DNA of 64,000 bases. Source: Gelidibacter pelagius (GTDB lineage Bacteria > Bacteroidota > Bacteroidia > Flavobacteriales > Flavobacteriaceae). Positions 1 through 7,476 of this stretch are shown here, in pieces; position 1 is the first letter of the stretch, and each line of letters begins with the position of its first letter. The notes below the pieces were generated by a model. The model was given only the letters and a program-made list of their open reading frames with translations. It was not told the DNA's origin and made no database searches. The translations under genes were made by a program, and so were the position numbers. The stretch spans positions 1-64,000 of the forward strand of contig NZ_JAGEVG010000019.1 of NCBI RefSeq assembly GCF_017581925.1, read 5' to 3'.

Positions 1-83
1 AAAACCTTAACACTGAATGTTGACAAGGGTTTGGAAGAGTAAAAAAACTCCAAAATAAGCGAGAAATTAAAGGTGTGGTAAGT

Positions 84-980
84 CTATTCCTTTTTACTTC
101 CTGGTTTTATCGGATACATGGTTTGCTTGACAAATGTTTTTGGAAAATCGTCTTCGTCATGAAATCCAAGTTCAATATCCCTTCCATCATGTGGTACATG
201 ATGTGTGTTGAAAATATAATCCCACAGGCTTAAAGTTAATCCGTAGTTCATACCATACTTTTTATGCTCTGGTAATTCTTTAACATGATGCCAGATATGC
301 ATTTTCGGATTGTTGAAAATGTATTTCAACGGCCCGTAATTCCATCCTAAATTGGCGTGGTTCAAATGTCCAATCACGATGGAGAAAAAGTAAACAATGG
401 AAACATCCTGTACATTGAAACCTCCAATTATGGCAACAGGGATGTATAATATAGAATTATAGACCACTGGTTCCATCCAATGGTAGCGCAAATGTGCGGC
501 AAATCCCATTTCTTTAACGCTGTGATGTACTTTATGGAAATTCCACAACCACGGTACACGATGCAATAAGATATGAGTATTCCATTGAACAAAGTCGATG
601 ATCAAAAAGAAGATCAGTAACCCCAACCATTTTGGTAATTCGCTCACACTAAAAATCTGTAAACTATCTACATGCCAACCAAAAAGGCCAAGGATATCAT
701 TGAAGAACTCTGCCGTAGTATTGGAGAGAGCAATGAGTACAATCAAATTCAGTAAGAAGAAATTGAAGAACATATAAAAGGTATCCAACCAAAAATCCTT
801 TCTGAATATGGATTGGTTTTTGCGCCACGGAAACATAATTTCCAATAGCCAAACCACTAAGGAAATCACGATTAAACCATAAAAATAATTGTCCCAATGG
901 TAAACGTGCGTTAACTCATATTTGAGATAACGCCAATATCCAGAGTAGGATTTTAAAATAATGTCGATGTATTTTTCCAT
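84..980 (-). CDS. Sterol desaturase / fatty acid hydroxylase family membrane protein
   Basis: A 298-residue polytopic membrane protein of the di-iron fatty acid hydroxylase superfamily. Three histidine boxes that would hold the two irons are visible: HILLH at residues 136-140, HKVHH at 149-153 and HIWHH at 228-232. Hydrophobic stretches lie near residues 34-50, 68-86, 117-133 and 172-205. The family oxidises C-H bonds in lipids such as sterols, sphingolipids, carotenoids and alkylglycerols. The substrate here cannot be read from sequence, and a sterol is unlikely for this group. The ATG at 980 lies only six bases from a repeat hairpin beginning at 986, so the native promoter may have been displaced by the repeat. 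The 83 bases before the gene's stop at the window edge show nothing I recognise. Confidence 0.85.
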   Translation of the reverse strand: MEKYIDIILKSYSGYWRYLKYELTHVYHWDNYFYGLIVISLVVWLLEIMFPWRKNQSIFRKDFWLDTFYMFFNFFLLNLIVLIALSNTTAEFFNDILGLFGWHVDSLQIFSVSELPKWLGLLIFFLIIDFVQWNTHILLHRVPWLWNFHKVHHSVKEMGFAAHLRYHWMEPVVYNSILYIPVAIIGGFNVQDVSIVYFFSIVIGHLNHANLGWNYGPLKYIFNNPKMHIWHHVKELPEHKKYGMNYGLTLSLWDYIFNTHHVPHDGRDIELGFHDEDDFPKTFVKQTMYPIKPGSKKE

Positions 981-1272
981 ACCTCATTCCTGCGAAAGCA
1001 GGAATCTCATAATTTAAACGTTAAAAACACCTTTCTTCTGAAAGGCAAATTCCAAATAACTTATACTATAGTCGTATTTTTAATAATTGCTTACGCATAT
1101 TTCCTTGTCCCAAAATATGAATGTCGTTTGCTGACTTCACAGCGCTTTCTGCTCTAAATAAAATCTCTGAATTTTCATTTGAAAAAATTATTGATGGCTT
1201 ATTGAAGCTTTCAGGTTTCACCATAGTTTTAACAAGTTTAGTTGGGAAACCTTTCAGGTTTTCAAAACCTGA
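981..1272. repeat. Repeat unit A1 of the punA-side array
   Basis: This about 290-bp unit starts with the hairpin attcctgcgaaagcaggaat (986-1005). It runs through a body nearly repeated at about 2290-2520 and ends in the palindrome acctttcaggtttt... at 1249-1271, here cut short on its right arm. The minus-strand body can be read as a 69-codon frame (1275 to 1066) whose last 40 or so codons recur in the second copy. It is better seen as a decayed coding fragment carried by the repeat than as a gene. Confidence 0.75.
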
Positions 1273-1284
1273 CACGTCATAATT

Positions 1285-1842
1285 CTATTCTATATATAAT
1301 TTTTCGATGTCTTTATTCATCAAAAGCTTTCTTTGTTTATGAACATATTCAAAATTTTTGAGGTTGTCGAACCAAGAAATTACCTCTTCTCTTTTCAGTT
1401 TAGTCGCTGAATTTGATAAAAATGAATTGTAAGAAGAATATGGATACTTTGAGAAATCAATGTTCTTATTATGATGCTCAGGATTCAGATGAATATATAA
1501 AACAAGTGATCTTAAATAATCTTCTTTATTTATCTTGATTCTTTTAAATGGTTTTTGAAATATACTTCCAGTTCGATGATATTTTAAATTCATGGCTTTG
1601 GTATAAGCGTTAAATAAATTTGAAAACTGCTGTGAAGGGTATGATAAATTGTCATTAATTCTCAATAACAAATGGAAATGATTAGGGAGAAGACAATAAC
1701 AAAATATACTACAATTTGGCTCTATGTGTTTTTTAAGAAGTTTTAGAAAATACAAATAGTTAGCATGTTCAAAAAAAATGTCTTCTCGATTATTTCCTCT
1801 ATTATAAATGTGATAGTAATGACTCTCTTCAATTCTTTCCAT
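1285..1842 (-). mobile_element. REP-associated tyrosine transposase (RAYT, Y1_Tnp/IS200-like)
   Basis: A 185-residue single-strand DNA transposase of the HUH/Y1 type. The metal-binding HUH motif is in LLPNHFHLLLRI (about residues 52-63). The family signatures YHRTGSIFQKPFKR and YIHLNPEHH follow. RAYTs are single-copy host-kept relatives of IS200 transposases that act on REP palindromes rather than moving themselves. The context fits: its stop codon is 13 bases from a palindrome at 1249-1271 and its start is 43 bases from a full copy at 1886-1914. More copies lie at 2174, 2532, 2826 and 21064. The reading frame is intact, so it may be active. No IS-type ends or target duplications were found. 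Confidence 0.88.
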
Positions 1843-1885
1843 TATGCTTCAATTTTTTCCATTATGAAAGATTTAATTAAACAAG

Positions 1886-1914
1886 ACCTTTCAGGTTTTG
1901 AAAACCTGAAAGGT
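1886..1914. repeat. 29-bp palindrome P, likely REP target of the RAYT
   Basis: A near-perfect inverted repeat with arms acctttcaggttt / aaacctgaaaggt. Other copies are at 2174-2202, 2532-2560 and 2826-2854. A truncated copy is at 1249-1271 and a mutated one at 21064-21094. This copy lies just upstream of the transposase start. Confidence 0.85.
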
Positions 1915-1929
1915 AAACCTGAAAATACT

Positions 1930-1977
1930 TTACAAACTCTTAATCGATTTCCTAAACAATAAAATCATATCCGGTTC
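1930..1977 (-). pseudogene. punA 3'-end copy 1 (15 codons plus stop)
   Basis: Read on the minus strand this 48-bp piece gives EPDMILLFRKSIKSL and a stop. The real PunA C-terminus is EPDMIVLFRELIKNL. It is the most diverged of the three copies and the furthest from the gene. It has no start codon of its own. Confidence 0.8.
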
Positions 1978-2218
1978 CGTAAATTCCTGCGCAGGCAGGA
2001 ATCTCATAATTCAAACGATTAAAACGACTTTCTTCTAAAAGGTAAATCTCATATGGTTAGTATTATAGTTGTATTTTTAATAACTACTTACACATATTCC
2101 CTTTTCCAAAAATATGAATTTTGTTTTTCGATTTTACGGAGTTTGCGAAATGCTGTTTGAATTCAGCCGATAAACCTTTCAGGTTTTTAAAACCTGAAAG
2201 GTCTCTGCCTTAAATATT

Positions 2219-2266
2219 TTACAAACTCTTAATCAACTCACGAAACAACACAATCATAGCCGGTTC
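2219..2266 (-). pseudogene. punA 3'-end copy 2
   Basis: Minus-strand reading gives EPAMIVLFRELIKSL and a stop, two residues different from the gene. It is bounded upstream by the hairpin at 2272-2291 and downstream by palindrome P at 2174-2202. Confidence 0.82.
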
Positions 2267-2576
2267 CGTAAATTCCTGCGCAGGCAGGAATCTCATAGTT
2301 CAAACGTTAAAAATACCTTTCGTTTGAAAGATAAATTCCATATAACTTGTATTATAGTCGTATTTTTAATAAATGCTTACGCATATTTCCTTGTCCCAAA
2401 ATATGAATGTCGTTTGCTGATTTCACAGCGCTTTCTGCTCTAAATAAAATCTCTGAATCTTCATTTGAAAAAAATTATTGACGGCAAAGCCTTCAGGCTT
2501 CACCCAAATTTTAACAAAGTTTAATTGGGATACCTTTCAGGTTTTTGAAACCTGAAAGGTCTCTGTCTCGGATATT

Positions 2577-2624
2577 TTACAAATTTTTAATCAACTCTCG
2601 AAACAACACAATCATATCCGGTTC
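2577..2624 (-). pseudogene. punA 3'-end copy 3
   Basis: Minus-strand reading gives EPDMIVLFRELIKNL and a stop, identical in protein to the last 15 residues of PunA. At the DNA level it matches the gene end and its following palindrome over 86 bp with one difference. Confidence 0.85.
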
Positions 2625-2870
2625 CGTAAATTCCTGCGCAGGCAGGAATCTCATAATTCAAACGATTAAAACGACTTTCTTCTAAAAGGCAAATCTCACA
2701 TGGTTAGTATTATAGTTGTGTTTTTAATAATTACTTACTTACGTCTATTCCCTTTTTCCAAAAATATGAATTCTGTTTTTCGCTTTTACGGAGTTTGCGA
2801 AATGCTGTTTGCATTCAGCCGATAAACCTTTCAGGTTTTTGAAACCTGAAAGGTCTCTGTCTCGGATATT

Positions 2871-3683
2871 TTACAAATTTTTAATCAACTCTCGAAACAA
2901 TACAATCATATCAGGCTCTGCTTTTTCCGCCATGGCAATAATTTCCGAAATATCTACAGGTTTCAGATTGCTTGGATCACATTCATCGGTCAAAACTGAC
3001 ACTGCTGCTACTTTTAATTTTAAATGATTGGCCACAATAATTTCAGGGACCGTACTCATTCCAACGGCATCCGCACCTATGATTTTTAACATGCGGTACT
3101 CTGCTCTTGTTTCCAACTGAGGTCCGACTACACTTGCATAAACACCTTTGTGAAGCGTGATGTTGTGGTTTTTGGCAATTTGCTCAAATTTGGAATTGAT
3201 TTCCGCATCATAAGGAGCACTCATATCCGTAAAGCGCTCACCCAAATGTTCTACACCTTTAAACGCCAAAGGTGAACTTCCTTGCAAATTAATGTGATCT
3301 TCAATGAGCATCAATTCTCCTTTCTTGAAATTGAGATTGATCGCTCCGGATGCATTGGATACCAAAAGCGTATGAATGCCCAGTTTTTCCATAATGCGAA
3401 CAGGGTAAGTCACATCTTGCAGTGAATAGCCTTCATATATATGAAAACGCCCTTGCATGATGATGGCTTTTTTATCTTCTATAATTCCGTAAATCAACTT
3501 TCCTTTGTGAAATTCAACCGTTGCCGTGGGGAAATTCGGAATATGGTTGTAGCTGACTTCGTGAAGGATTTCTACGGCATCGATCAATTGACCCAATCCG
3601 GTACCGAGGATAATGCCGATTTCTGGATTTTCAAAGCCCTTCTTTTGTAAGTACTCTGTAGTTTCGTTGATGAATTTTATCAT
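2871..3683 (-). CDS. punA: Purine-nucleoside phosphorylase (trimeric PNP/MTAP type)
   Basis: A 270-residue enzyme that splits purine nucleosides with phosphate into base and ribose-1-phosphate. The phosphate loop GTGLGQL is at residues 27-33. GADAVGMSTVPE is at 203-214, and the base-binding Glu of LETRAEYR is at 191. Asp233 (in LTDECD) sits where inosine/guanosine-specific PNPs have Asn243 (human numbering); Asp there is found in MTA phosphorylases and loosens specificity toward adenine. The gene overlaps the arsenosugar glycosyltransferase stop by 4 bp (ATGA-type coupling), so it belongs to that operon. It may remove adenine from the ArsS product, which is my inference. Its 3' end is copied three times downstream. 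Confidence 0.92.
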   Translation of the reverse strand: MIKFINETTEYLQKKGFENPEIGIILGTGLGQLIDAVEILHEVSYNHIPNFPTATVEFHKGKLIYGIIEDKKAIIMQGRFHIYEGYSLQDVTYPVRIMEKLGIHTLLVSNASGAINLNFKKGELMLIEDHINLQGSSPLAFKGVEHLGERFTDMSAPYDAEINSKFEQIAKNHNITLHKGVYASVVGPQLETRAEYRMLKIIGADAVGMSTVPEIIVANHLKLKVAAVSVLTDECDPSNLKPVDISEIIAMAEKAEPDMIVLFRELIKNL

Positions 3684-4354
3684 TTTATATTGTGAAATTT
3701 TTTAAGTTGTTTATAATGTCTCATGTCTTCAAAGGTATCGATATCATTCAATTCTTTCAACAAATGGACGGTGCAATTTTGAAGGTCATTCAATGTGTTT
3801 TTCAGAACTGTCGAAGTTCCCCATTCTTTATTTTTAAAAACTTGGTGATACAGGTTTTTCATTCCCAAGAGATAATACCCACCGTCTAATGCTGGTCCAA
3901 TGACCACATCATTAAAATCGAGTTGTACAAATGCAGTATGGACGATTTCGGCATCCAAGTCCAAAAGATCACTGCCGATAATAGCGACTTTTTCGTAGCC
4001 CATTCCAAACAATTCTACAAAGGCATTTTCCATCCGTTGACCTAAATCGTCGCCATTTTGCAGTTTTTTACGAAAAGTTCCAATGTCCCAAAGGTCGTCC
4101 TTTATTATATTTTCAGAATAGAAGACATAGCGATCAGCTTTGACCTCTTTTGCAATTGAAGCGGTATGATTTAAAAGAAACTTATAGACTTCCAAAGCAT
4201 TTTCATCTCCAATAGTTTTTGCCAATCGCGTTTTGCATTTACCCAATTCTGGATTGCGGGTGAAAATGATCAGTGCTTTTTTAGAGGTTGGAAAATGGAA
4301 ATCGGTGACCATTTCATTATCGCCATCCGTATCTTTTTTGGAAAGTAATGCCAT
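3680..4354 (-). CDS. TIGR04282-type arsenosugar biosynthesis glycosyltransferase (DUF2064)
   Basis: A 224-residue GT-A-like protein. The nucleotide-sugar-binding start ALIIFTRNPELGKCKTRLAK lies at about residues 27-46 and the DxD-like GSDLLDLDAE near 120-130. The subgroup with this N-terminus is repeatedly found beside ArsS and is proposed to act late in arsenosugar formation; the exact reaction is not proven. The first 20 residues are polar and not conserved-looking, so translation might begin later. It ends inside the punA start codon (4-bp overlap). A 280-bp gap separates it from arsS. Confidence 0.82.
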   Translation of the reverse strand: MALLSKKDTDGDNEMVTDFHFPTSKKALIIFTRNPELGKCKTRLAKTIGDENALEVYKFLLNHTASIAKEVKADRYVFYSENIIKDDLWDIGTFRKKLQNGDDLGQRMENAFVELFGMGYEKVAIIGSDLLDLDAEIVHTAFVQLDFNDVVIGPALDGGYYLLGMKNLYHQVFKNKEWGTSTVLKNTLNDLQNCTVHLLKELNDIDTFEDMRHYKQLKKFHNIK

Positions 4355-4362
4355 GTGTGGGA

Positions 4363-4634
4363 GTTCAAAATTTAATGTTCAGAATTCAGAGTTCACGCCT
4401 TTGCTTCGATGTAGACGGGAAAACAAAGTTCGGGAAAAATGGTTGAAAAGAGATGGGAAGGATGTTGAAAATGAAGTTCAAAATGTTTGTAAAGTGTTTG
4501 TTCCTAAATAAATTTTTAAGCACTTTAAATTTCCCTGATTAGCGTTGACCGTTATTCTTCAAAAATCAACATTCTCCAATCGTTAATCGTTAATCAAACT
4601 TCGTCTCTATCCTCTACTCACTACCCACTAAAAC
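4363..4634. repeat. Intergenic spacer with degenerate heptamer repeats
   Basis: Two tracts with a 7-base period are visible. One is at 4363-4397, steps such as tgttcag, aattcag, agttcac. The other is at 4574-4634, aatcgtt, aatcgtt, then tctatcc, tctactc, actaccc, actaaaa. Between them (4398-4570) nothing is recognisable. No gene is supported in this spacer. Confidence 0.55.
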
Positions 4635-5687
4635 CTACGTCACACTCCCCTGACAACTACTTCCTGCACCAGCCGTGCAACCATAGCAATGTTGAGAAAT
4701 CATAATCGTTCTTCCTTCTAAAAGTTCTTCGTTATAGTCTGATATATGTTTGACTTTGCTGTTTACTGGCAAATTCAGCATCTGGTTGAAATCGCAATCA
4801 TACAAATAACCATCCCAAGAAATGGAGAGGGTATTGGTACACATCACACTTTTTACGGTTTGCGGATTGTAAGCTTCTATCAAAGCGTACATATAATCTT
4901 CGTAGTTTTCAGAAGCTATCAAATAATCCAAAAATCGGCTGATTGGTAAATTGGTGATGGTAAATAAATTATGAAAATTGATTTCGAAATCGTCCAATAA
5001 GGCTTTTTTAAAGTCTTTCTCCATACTGGCTTGATTGCCCGGTAAAAATGCCCCAGACGGATTATAAACCAAATCCAGTCGCAAGCTACTATCTGGCATC
5101 CCATAACCAACGGCATTGAGTTCTTGTAAGGCTTTTATTGATTTGTCAAAAACACCAGTACCACGTTGTTTGTCCGTTTTTCCTCTAGTCCAGTGTGGCA
5201 TGGAAGAAATGACATGGACGTTGTGCTTTTTGAAAAACTCTGGTAAATCGTAGTATTTTTTATTGGCTCTGATGATGGTCAAATTGGAACGCACAATAAA
5301 ATCCTTAACGCCAACTTTTGAAGCTTCTTCTACAAACCATCTGAAGTCAGGATTCATTTCGGGTGCGCCTCCGGTCAAATCTAAGGTATGAGCTCCCGTG
5401 TTTTTGATGACTTCGAGACATTGTTGCATGGTTTGCCTGGTCATGATTTCCTTACGGTCTGGACCGGCATCCACGTGGCAATGCTCACAAACTTGGTTGC
5501 ACATATAACCAACGTTGATTTGTAGAATTTCAAGTTTTTTTGCTTTTAACGGAAATTGTCCCGTCTCAGCGATTTTATCCTTGAATTTTGGTAAATCTCC
5601 ATTTTGAAAAATTCCATTGGATAAGATTTCGAGCTGTCTTTTACTATTTGCTAATTCGCTATTTCTTTTATGTAGGGATTTAATCAT
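4635..5687 (-). CDS. arsS: Arsenosugar biosynthesis radical SAM protein ArsS
   Basis: A 350-residue radical SAM enzyme. The [4Fe-4S] motif CNQVCEHC has cysteines at 63, 67 and 70, followed by a GG(A)PE segment that binds SAM (LTGGAPEMNP). A Cys-rich tail reads HCYGCTAGAGSSCQG. ArsS links dimethylarsenite to the 5'-deoxyadenosyl group of SAM, giving 5'-deoxy-5'-dimethylarsinoyl-adenosine, the precursor of oxo-arsenosugars. The arsenic methyltransferase ArsM that makes its substrate is not in this window. Immediately upstream lies a heptamer repeat tract (5692-5793). Confidence 0.92.
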   Translation of the reverse strand: MIKSLHKRNSELANSKRQLEILSNGIFQNGDLPKFKDKIAETGQFPLKAKKLEILQINVGYMCNQVCEHCHVDAGPDRKEIMTRQTMQQCLEVIKNTGAHTLDLTGGAPEMNPDFRWFVEEASKVGVKDFIVRSNLTIIRANKKYYDLPEFFKKHNVHVISSMPHWTRGKTDKQRGTGVFDKSIKALQELNAVGYGMPDSSLRLDLVYNPSGAFLPGNQASMEKDFKKALLDDFEINFHNLFTITNLPISRFLDYLIASENYEDYMYALIEAYNPQTVKSVMCTNTLSISWDGYLYDCDFNQMLNLPVNSKVKHISDYNEELLEGRTIMISQHCYGCTAGAGSSCQGSVT

Positions 5688-5691
5688 TTTT

Positions 5692-5793
5692 AAGTTCTAA
5701 ATTTAAAGTTCCAAATTCAAGATTCAGAGTTCAAGTTTGTCCAAAGTTAACAATTCAAGGTACAATGTTCAAGGCGTCAAAATTCGAAGTTCT
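5692..5793. repeat. Heptamer-period tract upstream of arsS
   Basis: About 14 imperfect 7-base steps on the theme aaattca / agattca / gagttca / agttcaa. The same period appears to continue a short way into the arsS 5' codons (about 5641-5670). It differs in consensus from the other heptamer tracts in the window. Confidence 0.55.
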
Positions 5794-5845
5794 TTAACTT
5801 AGAAATTCTGTCCATCGTCATCTGTCTTAAGACTTTTTTTTAAAG

Positions 5846-5900
5846 ATCCCGATGAAACATCGGGATGAGCGATTCACACAATCCGATAAAATATCGGGAT
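5846..5900. repeat. Two hairpins with the atcccgat motif
   Basis: atcccgatg-aaa-catcgggat (5846-5866) is a perfect 9-bp stem, and atccgata-aaat-atcgggat (5881-5900) is a near-copy. They sit between the AhpD-like gene's stop and arsS, and could act as a terminator or processing site or be REP-like elements. Confidence 0.6.
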
Positions 5901-5911
5901 TGGTTCTCTGC

Positions 5912-6247
5912 TCACATCTCTAATTTGTTGACTTTATTCATCATTTGCACACCATGCACCAAGGTTGCACCACCTTTAATAGCAGCGCCAACATGTAAGG
6001 CCTCCATCATTTCTTCTTTGGTAATACCGCGTTGCAAGCCATCTTGAGTGTAGGCGTCAATACAGTAAGGACATTGCTCGGTATGGGCGACCGCTAAAGC
6101 AATCAATGATTTTTCACGAGCGGAGAGTTTTCCTTCTTCGAAAACCTTAGCATAGTAATCGAAAAATTTGTTGCCAAGTTCTTCACTCCATTCAGTAATC
6201 TTTCCAAATTTCTTTAAATCTGCGGGATCGTAATAGGTTTTTTGCAT
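5912..6247 (-). CDS. Arsenosugar biosynthesis-associated peroxidase-like protein (CMD/AhpD family)
   Basis: A 111-residue carboxymuconolactone-decarboxylase/AhpD-fold protein with the redox motif EQCPYC (Cys59, Cys62) inside AVAHTEQCPYCIDAYTQDG. The family includes alkylhydroperoxidases. This subgroup occurs with ArsS and the TIGR04282 glycosyltransferase, so a redox step on the arsenic centre is plausible but unproven. The length is normal for a one-domain member. It lies in the same direction as arsS, 224 bp upstream with two hairpins in between, so co-transcription is uncertain. Confidence 0.85.
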   Translation of the reverse strand: MQKTYYDPADLKKFGKITEWSEELGNKFFDYYAKVFEEGKLSAREKSLIALAVAHTEQCPYCIDAYTQDGLQRGITKEEMMEALHVGAAIKGGATLVHGVQMMNKVNKLEM

Positions 6248-6361
6248 CTGTTGAGTTGTTAGTTGAACTTATGAAAAAGTATAAGTTACCAGTTTAAGTC
6301 GAAGAACATCACTTATGATTACATCTTCAACTATTTAATTTTTAAATCTAAGCTTAGGGAA

Positions 6362-6841
6362 TCAATAGACGGTTTTATCGTCTTTGGAACTCCATTTCTG
6401 AAACGGTTCCAAGGCTATATCTCGTGCTATTTGTTCAAAAGGAATACTCCGTTTATTATAGGGTAATTCAATTTCCTTATAAATAAATGCGTCATCAAAA
6501 TCAATATCTGCTGCATCTTGGTGACTGCACCCATAAAAAACTTTGTCTGGTCTGGCCCAATAGATGGCACCAAAACACATCGGGCAAGGCTCGCAGGAGG
6601 TGTAAATCTCGCAACCTTCCAATTGAAAGGAATTGAGGTTTTTGCAGGCATCCCGAATGGCGATAATCTCTGCATGTGCGGTAGGATCGTTATGGGAAGT
6701 AACCTTATTGTTACCGCGACCTATGATTTTTCCGTCCTTTACGATGACACACCCAAACGGACCGCCTTCGTTATTATCCATGCCTTTAAGTGCGGCATTA
6801 ACCGCTTCAAGCATAAATTTATTTTTGTTTTCTTTGTTCAT
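6362..6841 (-). CDS. guaD: Guanine deaminase (CDA-fold nucleoside deaminase)
   Basis: A 159-residue zinc deaminase of the cytidine-deaminase fold. HAE with the proton-shuttling Glu is at residues 56-58. The zinc-binding PCPMC has Cys86 and Cys89. The N-terminal GGPFGCVIVKDG and the C-terminal WSSKDDKTVY resemble Bacillus-type GuaD rather than tRNA adenosine deaminase. It would turn guanine into xanthine. It starts 11 bp after the mazF stop and so probably shares a transcript with the toxin pair. Its closeness to punA suggests purine-base handling, but it is separated from that operon. Confidence 0.82.
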   Translation of the reverse strand: MNKENKNKFMLEAVNAALKGMDNNEGGPFGCVIVKDGKIIGRGNNKVTSHNDPTAHAEIIAIRDACKNLNSFQLEGCEIYTSCEPCPMCFGAIYWARPDKVFYGCSHQDAADIDFDDAFIYKEIELPYNKRSIPFEQIARDIALEPFQKWSSKDDKTVY

Positions 6842-6852
6842 ATATTGGCTTA

Positions 6853-7176
6853 TTAATCTACAAAAGTCTCCTTAATAATGGCTTTACACTTGGTGATTTC
6901 TATTGAGGTCAACGTTTCAAAGGTCTTGATGATTCTAATTTTATCAATAGTTCTGATTTGATCAATGGCAATCATTCCTTTTTTTTCATTGTGTTTTACC
7001 GAAACTCTTGTGGGGTATTTTTTTAAACTTGTGGTTATTGGAGCAATAGCGATGGTATTCAAATAGGTATTCATTTCATTAGGTGAAATAATAACGCAAG
7101 GTCTGGTTTTCTGAATTTTACTTCCAATTGATGGATCCAAATTGACCAAAACAATCCGATATTGATTTAGTTCCAT
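6853..7176 (-). CDS. mazF: Type II toxin, MazF/PemK family endoribonuclease
   Basis: A 107-residue PemK-like protein with the family landmarks RPCVIISPNEMN (residues 26-37), IAIAPITTS and KKGMIAIDQIRTIDK. The family cuts mRNA at short sequences when released from its antitoxin. Its start overlaps the antitoxin stop by 10 bp, the usual order for translation coupling. Confidence 0.9.
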   Translation of the reverse strand: MELNQYRIVLVNLDPSIGSKIQKTRPCVIISPNEMNTYLNTIAIAPITTSLKKYPTRVSVKHNEKKGMIAIDQIRTIDKIRIIKTFETLTSIEITKCKAIIKETFVD

Positions 7177-7412
7177 TCTTCAAAATTTTCGTCCTCAAAA
7201 ACATCGTCGATTAACAGCTTGTCGCCACCTTGAGCATTCATTTCTTTAAATGCTTTCTCCCATCCCTTTCGTGGCGCTTCAATTGGTCTTAAAATTATTT
7301 GGTCATCCTCAAGGATCAATTGCACTTTGTCCTGAATATTATATTTTTCCAGGATGGTCTTGCTCAAACGAAGTCCTTTTGAATTTCCAATTTTTATGAT
7401 TGCTGCTTCCAT
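7167..7412 (-). CDS. mazE: Antitoxin, MazE/AbrB family
   Basis: An 81-residue protein with an N-terminal SpoVT/AbrB swapped-hairpin DNA-binding domain (IKIGNSKGLRLSKTIL, residues 6-21). The acidic tail ends DDVFEDENFEEWN and would wrap the toxin. The pair should repress its own promoter, whose -7 box lies 19-26 bp upstream of the start. Confidence 0.9.
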   Translation of the reverse strand: MEAAIIKIGNSKGLRLSKTILEKYNIQDKVQLILEDDQIILRPIEAPRKGWEKAFKEMNAQGGDKLLIDDVFEDENFEEWN

Positions 7413-7430
7413 AACTTTAAAATGTAGTTA

Positions 7431-7461
7431 CAAAGTTATTACATATTAAATCGTAAAGCAA
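7431..7461 (-). promoter_or_regulatory. Predicted mazEF promoter
   Basis: On the minus strand TTG is followed after 20 bases by TAACTTTG (7438-7431), close to the Bacteroidota consensus TTTG-N19-TAnnTTTG. It ends 18 bp before the mazE ATG. Confidence 0.55.
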
Positions 7462-7476
7462 CACTTATGGACGATA

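Larger units (their letters stand above)
1915..2870. repeat. Tandem repeat array (units B, A2, B) between RAYT and punA
   Basis: Three units of about 289, 358 and 293 bp lie head to tail. Each consists of the palindrome P, a 48-bp copy of the punA 3' end, a hairpin of the form attcctgc-gcag-gcaggaat (1983-2002, 2272-2291, 2630-2649) and a body of type A or B. Bodies A and B are themselves distantly alike: both read on the minus strand as a peptide containing VKS-N-IHI-G, and B copies are broken by stops or a frameshift. Stretches 2532-2617 and 2826-2911 are identical except for one base, so part of the array is recent. No gene is present here. Confidence 0.85.

Noticed and set aside
1066-1275. 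A 69-codon minus-strand frame in repeat unit A1
   Set aside because: It starts within palindrome P and the related B units are broken by stops and a frameshift. Treated as a decayed fragment inside the repeat, not a gene.
1285-1842. RAYT gene considered as a complete IS200/IS605 element
   Set aside because: No tnpB and no typical left/right ends; the sequence motifs fit the RAYT group.
1915-2870. Array considered as a CRISPR
   Set aside because: Units are 290-360 bp with conserved bodies rather than short repeats with unique spacers; no cas genes.
4233-4511. A 92-codon plus-strand frame over the glycosyltransferase start and spacer
   Set aside because: Mostly antisense to a clear gene and extends into heptamer repeats; no signal or domain.
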